64,000 bases of DNA, from assembly GCF_003324525.1 (NCBI RefSeq), contig NZ_QGDC01000001.1, positions 496,001-560,000 on the forward strand. The letters run 5' to 3'. Origin of the DNA: Mucilaginibacter hurinus (GTDB lineage Bacteria; Bacteroidota; Bacteroidia; Sphingobacteriales; Sphingobacteriaceae). Numbering within the stretch: position 1 is the first letter of the stretch; each line of letters starts with the position of its first letter. The position numbers and the translations under genes were made by a program. Below are positions 16,435-24,264 of the stretch, in pieces. Under the pieces are notes generated by a model. It saw nothing but the letters and a program-made list of their open reading frames with translations. It had not been told where the DNA came from and did not search any database.

Positions 16435-17916
16435 ATGAGTAAAGCGACCGACGAACTTTTTAAGAACGTAATATCACATGCCAAGGAATACGGTTTCGTG
16501 TTTCAGTCGAGCGAAATATATGATGGCCTCAGCGCTGTTTACGACTACGGCCAAAATGGCTCGGAGTTAAAAAACAATCTTAAAACTTACTGGTGGAAAG
16601 CCATGGTGCAAATGCATGAGAATATTGTGGGCATTGATGCCGCTATATTTATGCATCCTACCACATGGAAAGCCAGCGGCCACGTTGACGGCTTCAGCGA
16701 CCCGATGATAGATAATAAAGATTCGAAAAAACGCTACCGTGCCGACCAACTGCTTGAAGATAAAATTGCGAAATACGAAGCGGACGGAAAAACCGACAAG
16801 GCTGCGGCCCTGCAAGCAGCTATGGACGACGCGTTGAAAGCCGAGAACCTGCCGCGTCTTAAAGAACTGATAGTAGAACAGGAAATAGCCTGCCCTGTAA
16901 GCGGCACCCGTAACTGGACGGACGTACGACAGTTTAACCTGATGTTTAGCACCCAGATGGGTGCCGTAGCTGATGATGCCGATGTTGTTTACCTGCGCCC
17001 CGAAACAGCACAGGGCATTTTTGTTAATTACCTTAATGTGCAAAAGTCCGGCAGGATGAAAATACCTTTCGGTATAGCGCAAATCGGCAAAGCCTTCCGT
17101 AACGAAGTTATAGCCCGCCAGTTTATCATCCGCATGCGCGAGTTTGAGCAGATGGAAATGCAATTTTTTGTGCGCCCCGGCACGCAAAAAGAGTGGTTTA
17201 ACCAGTGGAAAGAAGAACGCCTGAAATGGCACCTTGCATTAAGCATTGACCCGGCGAAGTACCGTTTTCACGAACATACCAAACTAGCTCACTATGCTGA
17301 TGCCGCTTACGACATCGAATTTGAATTTCCGTTTGGCTTTAAAGAAGTAGAAGGTATACACAGCCGCACGGATTTTGACCTGAGCCAGCATCAGAAATTC
17401 TCGGGAAAGAAAATGCAATATTTTGACCCGGAAGTTAACCCCGAGACCAACCAGCCATATGGCAATTATATACCTTACGTAATTGAAACATCTATAGGTT
17501 TAGACAGGTTGTTTTTGCTGACGTTAGTAAGCGCATACGAAGAGGAAGACTTAAGTACAGCTGAAAAGCAAGATAGCCGCACTGTGCTCAGGCTGCATCC
17601 TTGCCTCGCCCCGGTAAAAGCAGCTATATTTCCGCTCACTAAAAAAGATGGACTCCCTGAAAAAGCCCGGGAGATTATGGATAAGCTGAAACTGGATTAC
17701 AACATCCAATACGAGGAAAAGGATGCTATTGGCAAACGCTACCGTAGGCAGGATGCCATTGGCACCCCGTTTTGTATCACGGTGGACCACCAGACACTAG
17801 AGGATGACACAGTAACTATCCGTTACCGCGACACCATGTCGCAGGAACGTGTAGCAGCTGCCGACTTGGAGCGCATTATTGGCAATTTGGTTAGCTGGAA
17901 GAACCTGTTGAAGTAA
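16435..17916 (+). CDS. glyQS: Glycine--tRNA ligase (single-chain class II)
   Basis: Charges tRNA-Gly. At 493 residues it is the dimeric, eukaryote/archaea-like type rather than the alpha2-beta2 bacterial type. Visible marks: HPTTWKASGHVDGFSDPMID early on, class II motif 2 region FRNEVIARQFIIRMREFEQMEM, motif 3 YVIETSIGLDRLFL, and the C-terminal anticodon-binding domain (RLHPCLAPVKAAIFPL to the end). The start ATG lies eight bases after a perfect -7 box. The call is secure. Confidence 0.97.
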   Translation: MSKATDELFKNVISHAKEYGFVFQSSEIYDGLSAVYDYGQNGSELKNNLKTYWWKAMVQMHENIVGIDAAIFMHPTTWKASGHVDGFSDPMIDNKDSKKRYRADQLLEDKIAKYEADGKTDKAAALQAAMDDALKAENLPRLKELIVEQEIACPVSGTRNWTDVRQFNLMFSTQMGAVADDADVVYLRPETAQGIFVNYLNVQKSGRMKIPFGIAQIGKAFRNEVIARQFIIRMREFEQMEMQFFVRPGTQKEWFNQWKEERLKWHLALSIDPAKYRFHEHTKLAHYADAAYDIEFEFPFGFKEVEGIHSRTDFDLSQHQKFSGKKMQYFDPEVNPETNQPYGNYIPYVIETSIGLDRLFLLTLVSAYEEEDLSTAEKQDSRTVLRLHPCLAPVKAAIFPLTKKDGLPEKAREIMDKLKLDYNIQYEEKDAIGKRYRRQDAIGTPFCITVDHQTLEDDTVTIRYRDTMSQERVAAADLERIIGNLVSWKNLLK

Positions 17917-17934
17917 ACATTATCCCCGATATCC

Positions 17935-18018
17935 GCATTTTTGCGAAGAACGAAGCAATCTCTCATATACAAGGCCGGAATGCATAGGCCTGGGATTGCT
18001 TCGTTTCTCACCATTACG
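17935..18018. repeat. Interspersed hairpin repeat with GATTGCTTCG arms
   Basis: Perfect 12-bp inverted arms AACGAAGCAATC (17949-17960) and GATTGCTTCGTT (17994-18005), flanked by imperfect extensions (GCGAAG outside left, TCTCACCATTACG outside right) and with an inner AGGCC/GGCCT. The layout matches the widespread MITE-like bacterial repeat of the form GAGATTGCTTCGT...CTCGCAATGAC. A second, degenerate copy is at 36245-36290. It lies between converging glyQS and the oxidoreductase gene. Confidence 0.6.
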
Positions 18019-18027
18019 TTTTTTTAT

Positions 18028-19137
18028 CTATACCTTTTCCCTTTTTCCTGAGGCTATACTCCTGTAAATAGCGTCTATAACTTTCATATCTTTCATGCCC
18101 TCTTCTCCGGGCACACGGGTTGGCCTCTTGAGCATTACACATTGCGCAAAGTCGTCCATTTGATGTACCTGGTGAAACACCTGCGGGAAATCCATCTTTC
18201 CATCAGGGGTATAGCCATGTATCGGCCCATAACCAAAAGCGGGTTCTAAACCAAACTCGCCTTTTTCAGCTGCGGCTTTCAGGTACCCCCAGCTTTTATT
18301 GTAGCTTGACCTGCCAGTGGTTTTTAACCCACCGGGAAATTCTAATTCCCAGTATACTGTTTCGTCCACTTCTTTAAAGAGATCGCTATTGGTCTTCTCT
18401 TCTCTTGCGGTAACGTATAACGGCTCCTGCCCTACTGTATACCTCGAAGCTTGTATAGAATATACGCCCATATCCATTAAACCGCCGCCCCCGGCCATAT
18501 CTTTTTTTAGTCGCCAGGTTGGCGGGCCACCCCATACATAGCCGTTCCCTGTATCTAAGGATTTTATTTTACCATATACCTGCTTTTGGCCTATCCGCAT
18601 AATCTCCTGATTATGGGGCTCAAAGTGCAAACGGTATCCAATTGATAGCATTTTGCCGGCAGCTGTACAAGCGGCAATCATTTCGGCACACTCGGCGGCG
18701 TTAAGCGCCATAGGCTTTTCGCATATTACATGCTTACCTGCTTTTGCTGCGCGTATGGTAAACTCCTTATGCATGGCAATAGGCAGCACCACGTATATAA
18801 TATCAATAGCGGGGTTATCTTTTATTGAGTCAAAATTATCGTAGTTATAAATATTGCTTTTGGAAATATAGTACTTTTTCGACCATGTGTCAGCCTTGGC
18901 TGGTGTACCGGTAACTATCCCTGCCAAGTAACAGTGTTCTGTTTTTTGCAAGGCAGGTGCCAGCAGGCCGGTGCTATAACTACCAAGTCCTACTAAGGCT
19001 ATGCCTAATTTTTTTTCCTGCGGAGTTGCCGCGCAAGCCGACAGGCTTTGAAAAGCCGGCATAAGCGCGAGCGTGCCTGCACTATAAGATAGTGTTTTGA
19101 TAAATTTTCTGCGGTTAAAAGGGTCTGATGTTTTCAT
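18028..19137 (-). CDS. Gfo/Idh/MocA-family oxidoreductase with Tat-like signal
   Basis: A 369-residue NAD(P)-dependent sugar-type dehydrogenase. After a twin-arginine-like N-terminus (NRRKFIKTLSY, then a hydrophobic stretch ending LSAC near residue 34), the Rossmann fold starts at IALVGLGSYSTG and the family motif CEKPMALNA with the catalytic lysine follows. C-terminal half forms the alpha/beta substrate domain (GGGGLMDMGVYSIQ). The secretory signal fits periplasmic or lipid-anchored members common in Bacteroidota. The exact substrate cannot be read. The call to family is secure. Confidence 0.88.
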   Translation of the reverse strand: MKTSDPFNRRKFIKTLSYSAGTLALMPAFQSLSACAATPQEKKLGIALVGLGSYSTGLLAPALQKTEHCYLAGIVTGTPAKADTWSKKYYISKSNIYNYDNFDSIKDNPAIDIIYVVLPIAMHKEFTIRAAKAGKHVICEKPMALNAAECAEMIAACTAAGKMLSIGYRLHFEPHNQEIMRIGQKQVYGKIKSLDTGNGYVWGGPPTWRLKKDMAGGGGLMDMGVYSIQASRYTVGQEPLYVTAREEKTNSDLFKEVDETVYWELEFPGGLKTTGRSSYNKSWGYLKAAAEKGEFGLEPAFGYGPIHGYTPDGKMDFPQVFHQVHQMDDFAQCVMLKRPTRVPGEEGMKDMKVIDAIYRSIASGKREKV

Positions 19138-19261
19138 GAGCGCGGTTTTAGCTTATGAATAACATCCTAACCATGAAAATGTTAGCAGATGCCCTTCACC
19201 CCAGGTATATTTCAAAAGATAAGACTTAAAGGTAGATACTTTCTGACCCGCCTTGAGTATC

Positions 19262-20290
19262 CTAAACTGCAGGTTCCTGCTGGCTTAAGCAGTGAAAACT
19301 ACCCAGTCCCCAAATAATATCCGTAGAGTCAATGCCCACCACCCTCCTGTCCGGAAAACATTGCTGCAAAATATCAACGGCTTTCTGGTCTTTTTCGCAA
19401 CGGAAGGTGGGCACGGCAACCACCGCATTACCGATGTAAAAATTAGCATATGAAGCCGGCAGTCGCTGGTCTTCATAAATAACGGGGTCAGGCATCGGCA
19501 ATTCAATTATGTTCAGTTGCTTATCGTTAAGCAGCCGCATAGTTTTCAGAGTGCTCAAATTTTCCTGCAGGATATGATAATTTTCGTCGCTCTTATTTTC
19601 TTCAATAACGGTTACCACCGTATCCTCATTAACAAAACGGGTAATGTCATCAATATGGCCGTCGGTATCATCGCCTATTATACCGTCGCCCAACCAAAGC
19701 ACTTGCTCAACACCGTAAAAGTTTTGCAGGTAGCCTTCAATTTGCTGCTGGTTTAAATGCGGGTTTCGGTTTTTATTAAGTAAACAAGCAGTAGTGGTTA
19801 ACACCGTGCCCTTACCATTAAAATCAACCGCTCCGCCTTCCATTACAATGCCGGGATGATAAACCGGCAAATTGTAGTACTCAGCAATGCGGGTAGGTAT
19901 CACATCATCCAGATCGTACGGGGGATATTTGTCGCCCCAGGCGTTATACCCCCAGTCTATAATTACCTTCTGTTTTGTTTCTGGATTGATTAAAAACGCC
20001 GGGCCGTGATCGCGGCACCATGCGTCGTTAGTCGGGAACTCAAAAAATTCCACTTTGCTCAAATCAGTATCAATAAGACTCAATTGCTGCTGCGCAAATG
20101 ATTCCATTTCTTTATTCACCACATTAATGCGCACTAACTCGCCCGCAGTAAGCTCCTTAATAAACTCGCAATAGCGGCGGTATATCATCTGAATCTTTCC
20201 CGGCCATGACGCTTCCTTATGAGGCCAGCTGAGCCAGGTAGCTTTATGCGGATGCCATTCGGCAGGGAAGTGGAAAGTTTTTAAGTCCAT
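19262..20290 (-). CDS. aguA: Agmatine deiminase
   Basis: Converts agmatine to N-carbamoylputrescine, the first of two steps to putrescine. The 342-residue protein contains the family motifs FPTNDAWCRDHGPAFL, EGGAVDFNGKGT, DTDGHIDDITRF, and near the end WGLGSFHCLSQQ with the catalytic cysteine. The frame continues seven codons upstream (MDYRPSS) but those codons are made entirely of the heptamer array that flanks the adjacent cassette, so the ATG at 20290 (MDLKTFHFPAEWHPHKATW) is chosen. Partner aguB lies upstream of the cassette. Confidence 0.92.
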   Translation of the reverse strand: MDLKTFHFPAEWHPHKATWLSWPHKEASWPGKIQMIYRRYCEFIKELTAGELVRINVVNKEMESFAQQQLSLIDTDLSKVEFFEFPTNDAWCRDHGPAFLINPETKQKVIIDWGYNAWGDKYPPYDLDDVIPTRIAEYYNLPVYHPGIVMEGGAVDFNGKGTVLTTTACLLNKNRNPHLNQQQIEGYLQNFYGVEQVLWLGDGIIGDDTDGHIDDITRFVNEDTVVTVIEENKSDENYHILQENLSTLKTMRLLNDKQLNIIELPMPDPVIYEDQRLPASYANFYIGNAVVAVPTFRCEKDQKAVDILQQCFPDRRVVGIDSTDIIWGLGSFHCLSQQEPAV

Positions 20291-20314
20291 AGACGATGGT
20301 CGATAGTCCATAGT
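20287..20314. repeat. Heptamer array, left arm
   Basis: Four tandem heptamers: CCATAGA, CGATGGT, CGATAGT, CCATAGT. They fit the pattern CSATRGW. The array runs into the 5' end of aguA. Confidence 0.75.
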
Positions 20315-20321
20315 AGCAAGA

Positions 20322-20675
20322 TTATAAAGTGTTTCGTAATGAAGTAATCATTTTTGTTAAGGCCTGATACTCGTTATAAAGCCTTTCAAAATCGATTTCG
20401 TTAATTATATTTCTCCTTTTTGCAATAAATAAGCACGATACTACCTCAATAGCAGAACGTAATGCATAGTTAAGAAATGTTCTAAAAACTGCGTTAGTTT
20501 GTCCGGTGCAACCTTCAGCAATATTAAGTACCACTGAATCAGCAGCTCGTTTAATTTGTGACGTTAGTATAAATAGTTCATCCTTAGGAAATGAATTCTT
20601 TGTTAATGAATTTATCTCATCGGTCAAATCCAATGCCTTTTGCCAAATCTGCAGGTTTTCAAACTTAAACGACAT
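20322..20675 (-). CDS. Four-helix-bundle protein (23S rRNA intervening-sequence family)
   Basis: A 117-residue helical protein with the family marks: FENLQIWQKALDLT at residues 4-17, FPKDELFILTSQIKRAADSVVLNIAEG (about 29-55), and a C-terminal pair of helices. Members were first found encoded inside intervening sequences of 23S rRNA genes; free-standing copies are common in Bacteroidota, and the fold resembles the Avd protein of diversity-generating retroelements. Biochemical role is unknown. The ATG start sits five bases from the flanking heptamer array. Same strand as aguB and aguA but unrelated to polyamine metabolism. Confidence 0.9.
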   Translation of the reverse strand: MSFKFENLQIWQKALDLTDEINSLTKNSFPKDELFILTSQIKRAADSVVLNIAEGCTGQTNAVFRTFLNYALRSAIEVVSCLFIAKRRNIINEIDFERLYNEYQALTKMITSLRNTL

Positions 20676-20680
20676 ATTTT

Positions 20681-20722
20681 ACCATGGTCTATCGACTATT
20701 GTCTATGGGCTACTGCCTACTC
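20681..20722. repeat. Heptamer array, right arm (inverted)
   Basis: Six tandem heptamers, ACCATGG, TCTATCG, ACTATTG, TCTATGG, GCTACTG, CCTACTC, the last two degenerate. Reverse-complemented, 29 bases here align with the left arm at about 25 positions. The last unit contains the aguB stop codon. Confidence 0.75.
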
Positions 20723-21586
20723 TTCATCAAGTAATCTCTTCGTTATCGGCTGATACGTTTCAATCCTTCTATCACGTAAAAACGGCCAGTGGCTGCGATA
20801 ATAGTCAGATTGGTCGAGGTCTAATTCATGCACAGTAACTTCCTCCTCATCAGGCGTAGCCTGGTATAAGATTTTGCCAAAAGGATTTGAAACGAATGAG
20901 CCGCCCCAAAATTTCAGTCCGGCTTCTTCACCTACCCTGTTTACACTTACAACATGCACCCCGTTTGCTACTGCGTGCGACCGTTGTATAGTTTGCCATG
21001 CATTGTATTGATCGGTATTGGTGGCATCGTCTTGTGTTGAGGCCCAACCAATAGCCGTTGGATAAAACAATATTTCGGCACCCATTAATGATGTAATACG
21101 CGCAGCTTCGGGATACCATTGATCCCAGCAGATGAGCACACCTATTTTAGCAAATTTGGTTTTAAATACTTTATAACCAAGATCCCCGGGCGTAAAATAA
21201 AACTTCTCGTAAAATCCGGGATCATCCGGTATATGCATTTTGCGGTATTTACCCAGGTAGCTGCCGTCAGCGTCTAACACCGCAGTAGTATTGTGATAAA
21301 CACCCTGTGCACGTTTTTCAAAAAGCGAAGCGATGATAACCACCCCTAACTCTGCCGCTACCGCCGACAAGGCATCCGTGGAAGGACCGGGTATTGTTTC
21401 AGCTAATTTGAAATTATCGTAATCCTCTACGTCGCAAAAGTACAATGAGGTAAATAATTCCTGCAAACAAACAATCTGCGCGCCTTTTTTGGCCGCTTCG
21501 CGTACCTTAACTATAGCCTTATCCAAGTTTTGCTGCTTATCAGCAACACAACTCATTTGCACTACGCCAACCTTTACTTTGCTCAT
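20717..21586 (-). CDS. aguB: N-carbamoylputrescine amidase
   Basis: Nitrilase-superfamily hydrolase that releases putrescine from N-carbamoylputrescine. The 289-residue protein has the three catalytic positions in context: Glu in CLQELFTSLYF, Lys in YRKMHIPDD and Cys in VLICWDQWYPEAAR. It pairs with aguA downstream, giving the two-step agmatine-to-putrescine route. The two genes would be adjacent but for the four-helix-bundle cassette, and the aguB stop codon overlaps the cassette edge. A TATTTTTG box (21604-21611) lies 17 bp upstream. Confidence 0.93.
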   Translation of the reverse strand: MSKVKVGVVQMSCVADKQQNLDKAIVKVREAAKKGAQIVCLQELFTSLYFCDVEDYDNFKLAETIPGPSTDALSAVAAELGVVIIASLFEKRAQGVYHNTTAVLDADGSYLGKYRKMHIPDDPGFYEKFYFTPGDLGYKVFKTKFAKIGVLICWDQWYPEAARITSLMGAEILFYPTAIGWASTQDDATNTDQYNAWQTIQRSHAVANGVHVVSVNRVGEEAGLKFWGGSFVSNPFGKILYQATPDEEEVTVHELDLDQSDYYRSHWPFLRDRRIETYQPITKRLLDEE

Positions 21587-21603
21587 TCCGTTAAAATTTG
21601 GTG

Positions 21604-21611
21604 CAAAAATA
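21604..21611 (-). promoter_or_regulatory. -7 box of aguB
   Basis: Reads TATTTTTG on the minus strand, a perfect TAnnTTTG match. The nearest upstream TTTG stands 24 bp away, somewhat longer than usual. Confidence 0.5.
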
Positions 21612-21703
21612 CTACTTTAAAGTTAACCGGGATGTCAAAAACTATATTGCAAACGCATGCCACACTACGCAAAACTTAACATTTTAAAATATACTGAAAT
21701 TAT

Positions 21704-21711
21704 TAGCTTTG
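21704..21711 (+). promoter_or_regulatory. -7 box of the flippase-like gene
   Basis: TAGCTTTG, perfect TAnnTTTG, ending 6 bp before the ATG at 21718. A transcript starting 6-8 bp after the box would be leaderless. Confidence 0.55.
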
Positions 21712-21717
21712 CATGCA

Positions 21718-22662
21718 ATGACCAATTTAGAGGAAACCCCTAACCTTAAAAAAACAAGCAGGCAAAAAATTTGGGATGCGGCAAAGCTCGTACTAAAAAT
21801 TACCGTAACAAGCGCATTGCTTTACTACGTTTTTAGCAAAGTTCCAATCAGCGATGTGAAAGACAGGCTTTTAAAAGCCAACTATTGGTGGATGACAGTA
21901 GCCTTGGTTTGCTTTTTTGCTTCAACTATGGTTTCCTCGTGGCGCCTGCTCAGTTTTTTCAGATCGATAGACCTGAATTTATCACGCCGATTTAACTTTC
22001 GTTTGTATCTGCTTGGGTTGTTTTACAACTTTTTACTGCCCGGTGGTATAGGAGGAGACGGCTATAAGATATGGCTGTTAAATAAACGTTACAAATTACC
22101 CGCGAAACAGGTTTTCTGGGCTATTTTGTTTGACAGGTTAAGTGGTTTATGGGCTATAGGATTTATAATTTGTGCATTGATCATCTTTATCCCGCAAATT
22201 GATGTGCACCTTGCTATCCCGGGAGCCATATTTATAGTGGGCTCCATTATATATTATTTTGTGGCATATAAATTTTTTAAGGAATATACCCGGTTTTTTT
22301 TCCAGGCACACGCTAAAGCGGTTTTAGTGCAAGGGATGCAGGTATTGACTATCATATTCGTGTTGTTTGGTCAAAATTTTGAGGGCAAGTTCGCGCCATA
22401 TTTGCTGTCATTTTTAGCGTCGGCTTTAGCCGCGGTAGTTCCTATAACCATCGGCGGCGCCGGTGCGCGTGAAACTATTTTTACACAACTTTCAGGTGTA
22501 TTCAATATGGATGTTGGGTTGGCGGTATTCCTGAGTATTTCATTTTACCTTATATCGCTACTGGTGGCTTTAACCGGCATTTATTATGTAATACGTACAA
22601 GCAGGTTAGAGGCCGGCCTGCCAGGTATTGAGGAAACAGACACGGAAAACACAGCAAAATAG
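21718..22662 (+). CDS. Flippase-like membrane protein (LPG synthase TM / UPF0104 family)
   Basis: A 314-residue integral membrane protein related to the N-terminal flippase domain of MprF and to YbhN. Seven to eight hydrophobic helices are seen; the family motif FYNFLLPGGIGGDGYKIWLL occurs near residue 100, and PITIGGAGARETIF in the second half. It has no synthase domain, so it more likely moves lipids than modifies them. The open frame extends three codons up to a TTG that lies inside the -7 box, so the ATG at 21718 is used. An SDR gene follows after 8 bp and is surely co-transcribed. Confidence 0.88.
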   Translation: MTNLEETPNLKKTSRQKIWDAAKLVLKITVTSALLYYVFSKVPISDVKDRLLKANYWWMTVALVCFFASTMVSSWRLLSFFRSIDLNLSRRFNFRLYLLGLFYNFLLPGGIGGDGYKIWLLNKRYKLPAKQVFWAILFDRLSGLWAIGFIICALIIFIPQIDVHLAIPGAIFIVGSIIYYFVAYKFFKEYTRFFFQAHAKAVLVQGMQVLTIIFVLFGQNFEGKFAPYLLSFLASALAAVVPITIGGAGARETIFTQLSGVFNMDVGLAVFLSISFYLISLLVALTGIYYVIRTSRLEAGLPGIEETDTENTAK

Positions 22663-22670
22663 AGTGAGAT

Positions 22671-23375
22671 ATGAACATCATCGTAACAGGCGCCAGCAGC
22701 GGAGTAGGTTTTGAAGCCGTTATTGAATTGTGCTTGTCCGGACAGCATAATATAATAGCGTTAGCACGCTCGCAGGATAAATTGGGCAGGCTTTTGGAAA
22801 TTGCCAAAGGGATAAATCCTGATTGTACGTTATACGCCCTTGCTTTTGACCTGGTGAATGATGATTATAACGACCTACAGCAATTTATTGCTAACAATTT
22901 TGACAACCGGGTTGATATACTGATCAATAACGCCGGCATGCTTGTAAATAAGCCATTTATGGAGTTACAAGAACTTGACTTTATTGAGATGTTGCAAAGC
23001 AACTACATCGGCCATGTGCGCATCATTCAAAGCCTGGTTACGTTGATGCCCCCGGGTGCCCATATTTTAAACATAGGGAGCATGGGCGGTTTCCAGGGCA
23101 GTGTAAAGTTCCCCGGGTTAGCTGCCTATTCGGCCAGCAAAGCGGCCCTGCATACGTTAACCGAATGCCTGGCTTTTGAACTGGCCGAACAACAGGTAAA
23201 AGTTAATTGCCTTGCATTAGGCTCGGCGCAAACAGAAATGCTCGAAAAAGCATTCCCGGGTTACGAGTCGCCTGTGTTGGCATTTGAAATGGGCAAGTAT
23301 ATCGCCGACTTTGCGCTTACCGGTCATAAATTTTTTAACGGTAAAATATTGCCGGTGGCTGTAACGACACCTTAA
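22671..23375 (+). CDS. Short-chain dehydrogenase/reductase
   Basis: A 234-residue NAD(P)-dependent oxidoreductase of the classical SDR type. The nucleotide site GASSGVG is at residues 7-13, NNAG at 86-89, the catalytic Ser near 137 in NIGSMGG, and the YxxxK pair is Y153 and K157 (YSASK). It follows the flippase-like gene after 8 bp. Substrate unknown. Its last four bases overlap the end of ssb, which runs the other way. Confidence 0.9.
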   Translation: MNIIVTGASSGVGFEAVIELCLSGQHNIIALARSQDKLGRLLEIAKGINPDCTLYALAFDLVNDDYNDLQQFIANNFDNRVDILINNAGMLVNKPFMELQELDFIEMLQSNYIGHVRIIQSLVTLMPPGAHILNIGSMGGFQGSVKFPGLAAYSASKAALHTLTECLAFELAEQQVKVNCLALGSAQTEMLEKAFPGYESPVLAFEMGKYIADFALTGHKFFNGKILPVAVTTP

Positions 23376-23710
23376 CTTTTACTGTTAAGCTTTAAAAATT
23401 CATTTACAACCACTTCGGTTACGTAGCGCTTTACCCCATCTTTATCATTATAGTTGCGCGTAGCAAGTTTGCCCGCAACAGATACTTCATCACCCTTACG
23501 CAAATATTGTTCAGCCAAACTAGCCTGTGCTCCCCACAAGGTAAGGTGATGCCATTGGGTTTCGGTTACCTTTTCGCCTTTTTCGTTTTTGTAACTCTCG
23601 TTAGTAGCTATTGACAAACGTACCAGTTTACGGTTGTTATCAAATACTCTTACTTCAGGGTCGGTGCCAAGGTTGCCTATCAGGCGTACGCAGTTTCTTA
23701 ATGTTGCCAT
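23372..23710 (-). CDS. ssb: Single-stranded DNA-binding protein, tailless
   Basis: A 112-residue OB-fold protein beginning MATLRNCVRLIGNLGTDPEVRVF and containing ETQWHHLTLWG, typical of SSB. It ends in LKLNSKS: the flexible linker and acidic tail (usually ending DDDIPF) that recruits partner proteins is absent. Such short forms occur in Bacteroidota beside a full-length copy; whether another copy exists cannot be seen here. It is divergent from the zinc-ribbon gene, with a 34-bp palindrome between them. Confidence 0.93.
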   Translation of the reverse strand: MATLRNCVRLIGNLGTDPEVRVFDNNRKLVRLSIATNESYKNEKGEKVTETQWHHLTLWGAQASLAEQYLRKGDEVSVAGKLATRNYNDKDGVKRYVTEVVVNEFLKLNSKS

Positions 23711-23829
23711 GTTGTTATTATATTGTTTTTAATATTATAGTTGAAGGTTGCTATAACCTCTGTCATTCAACAATGCAAAGGTTTTGCGACGGCAAAAATT
23801 TATTCGGGTGATAAACGCTTACAATCGAC

Positions 23830-23863
23830 AATATCCGTTTGCAAACGTTTGCAAACGGATATT
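23830..23863. promoter_or_regulatory. 34-bp perfect palindrome, LacI-type operator candidate
   Basis: Every base of 23830-23863 pairs with its mirror. The centre is AACGTT inside GCAAACGTTTGC, the core of LacI/PurR-type operators, and CGTTTGCAAACG occurs twice, overlapping. A candidate promoter for the downstream gene uses TTTG at 23848-23851 (inside the palindrome) as -33 and TATCTTTC at 23872-23879 as -7, spacing 20 bp, so a bound repressor would cover -33. It could also form a hairpin in RNA. Confidence 0.6.
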
Positions 23864-23883
23864 TAATTCACTATCTTTCACTT

Positions 23884-24264
23884 ATGAATAATGAGAAAAT
23901 TTGTCTCGACTGTGGAAATGTTATGCATGGCCGTGCCGACAAGAAGTTTTGCAATGATATATGCCGTAATAATTACAACAATCAGCTTAATAGCACCACC
24001 TACAACCTGGTGCGTAACATCAATAATATCCTGCGCCGTAACCGGCGGATTTTGGAGGAGCTGAATCCGTCAGGTAAAACAAAAACCACGCGGGAGAAAA
24101 TGCTGGTAAAAGGATTTGATTTCGACTATTTAACAAGCATCTATCAAACCCAGGCGGGCGCGCGCTACATTTTTTGTTATGATTACGGGTACTTGCTCCT
24201 TGATAATGATGAGGTTTTACTGGTGAAGAATAAAAAAGAAACCGGTAAATATTCCGAGGGTTGA
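23884..24264 (+). CDS. Small zinc-ribbon protein
   Basis: A 126-residue protein with an N-terminal four-cysteine zinc ribbon: CLDCG at residues 7-11 and CNDIC at about 24-28, followed by a basic, helical middle (VRNINNILRRNRRILEEL) and a C-terminal part with aromatic residues (YIFCYDYGYLLL). It resembles the DUF2116-type zinc-ribbon group; function is unknown, perhaps nucleic-acid binding. The frame extends 15 codons upstream through the palindrome, but the ATG at 23884, four bases after a near-consensus -7 box, is a better start. It ends directly against the antiporter stop. Confidence 0.72.
   Translation: MNNEKICLDCGNVMHGRADKKFCNDICRNNYNNQLNSTTYNLVRNINNILRRNRRILEELNPSGKTKTTREKMLVKGFDFDYLTSIYQTQAGARYIFCYDYGYLLLDNDEVLLVKNKKETGKYSEG

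Larger units (their letters stand above)
20287..20722 (-). mobile_element. Four-helix-bundle gene cassette framed by inverted heptamer arrays
   Basis: A 436-bp unit: heptamer array (20287-20314), gene (20322-20675), inverted heptamer array (20681-20722). Only 7 bp separate the gene stop from one array and 5 bp separate its start from the other. The unit fills the whole space between aguB and aguA; its ends touch the aguA start and the aguB stop codon. This compact, symmetric form suggests a cassette that inserted as one piece. No transposase is present; mobility is inferred only. Confidence 0.55.

Noticed and set aside
16567..17232. 221-residue minus-strand ORF opposite glyQS
   Set aside because: Antisense shadow; glyQS is certain and the ORF has no recognisable motif.
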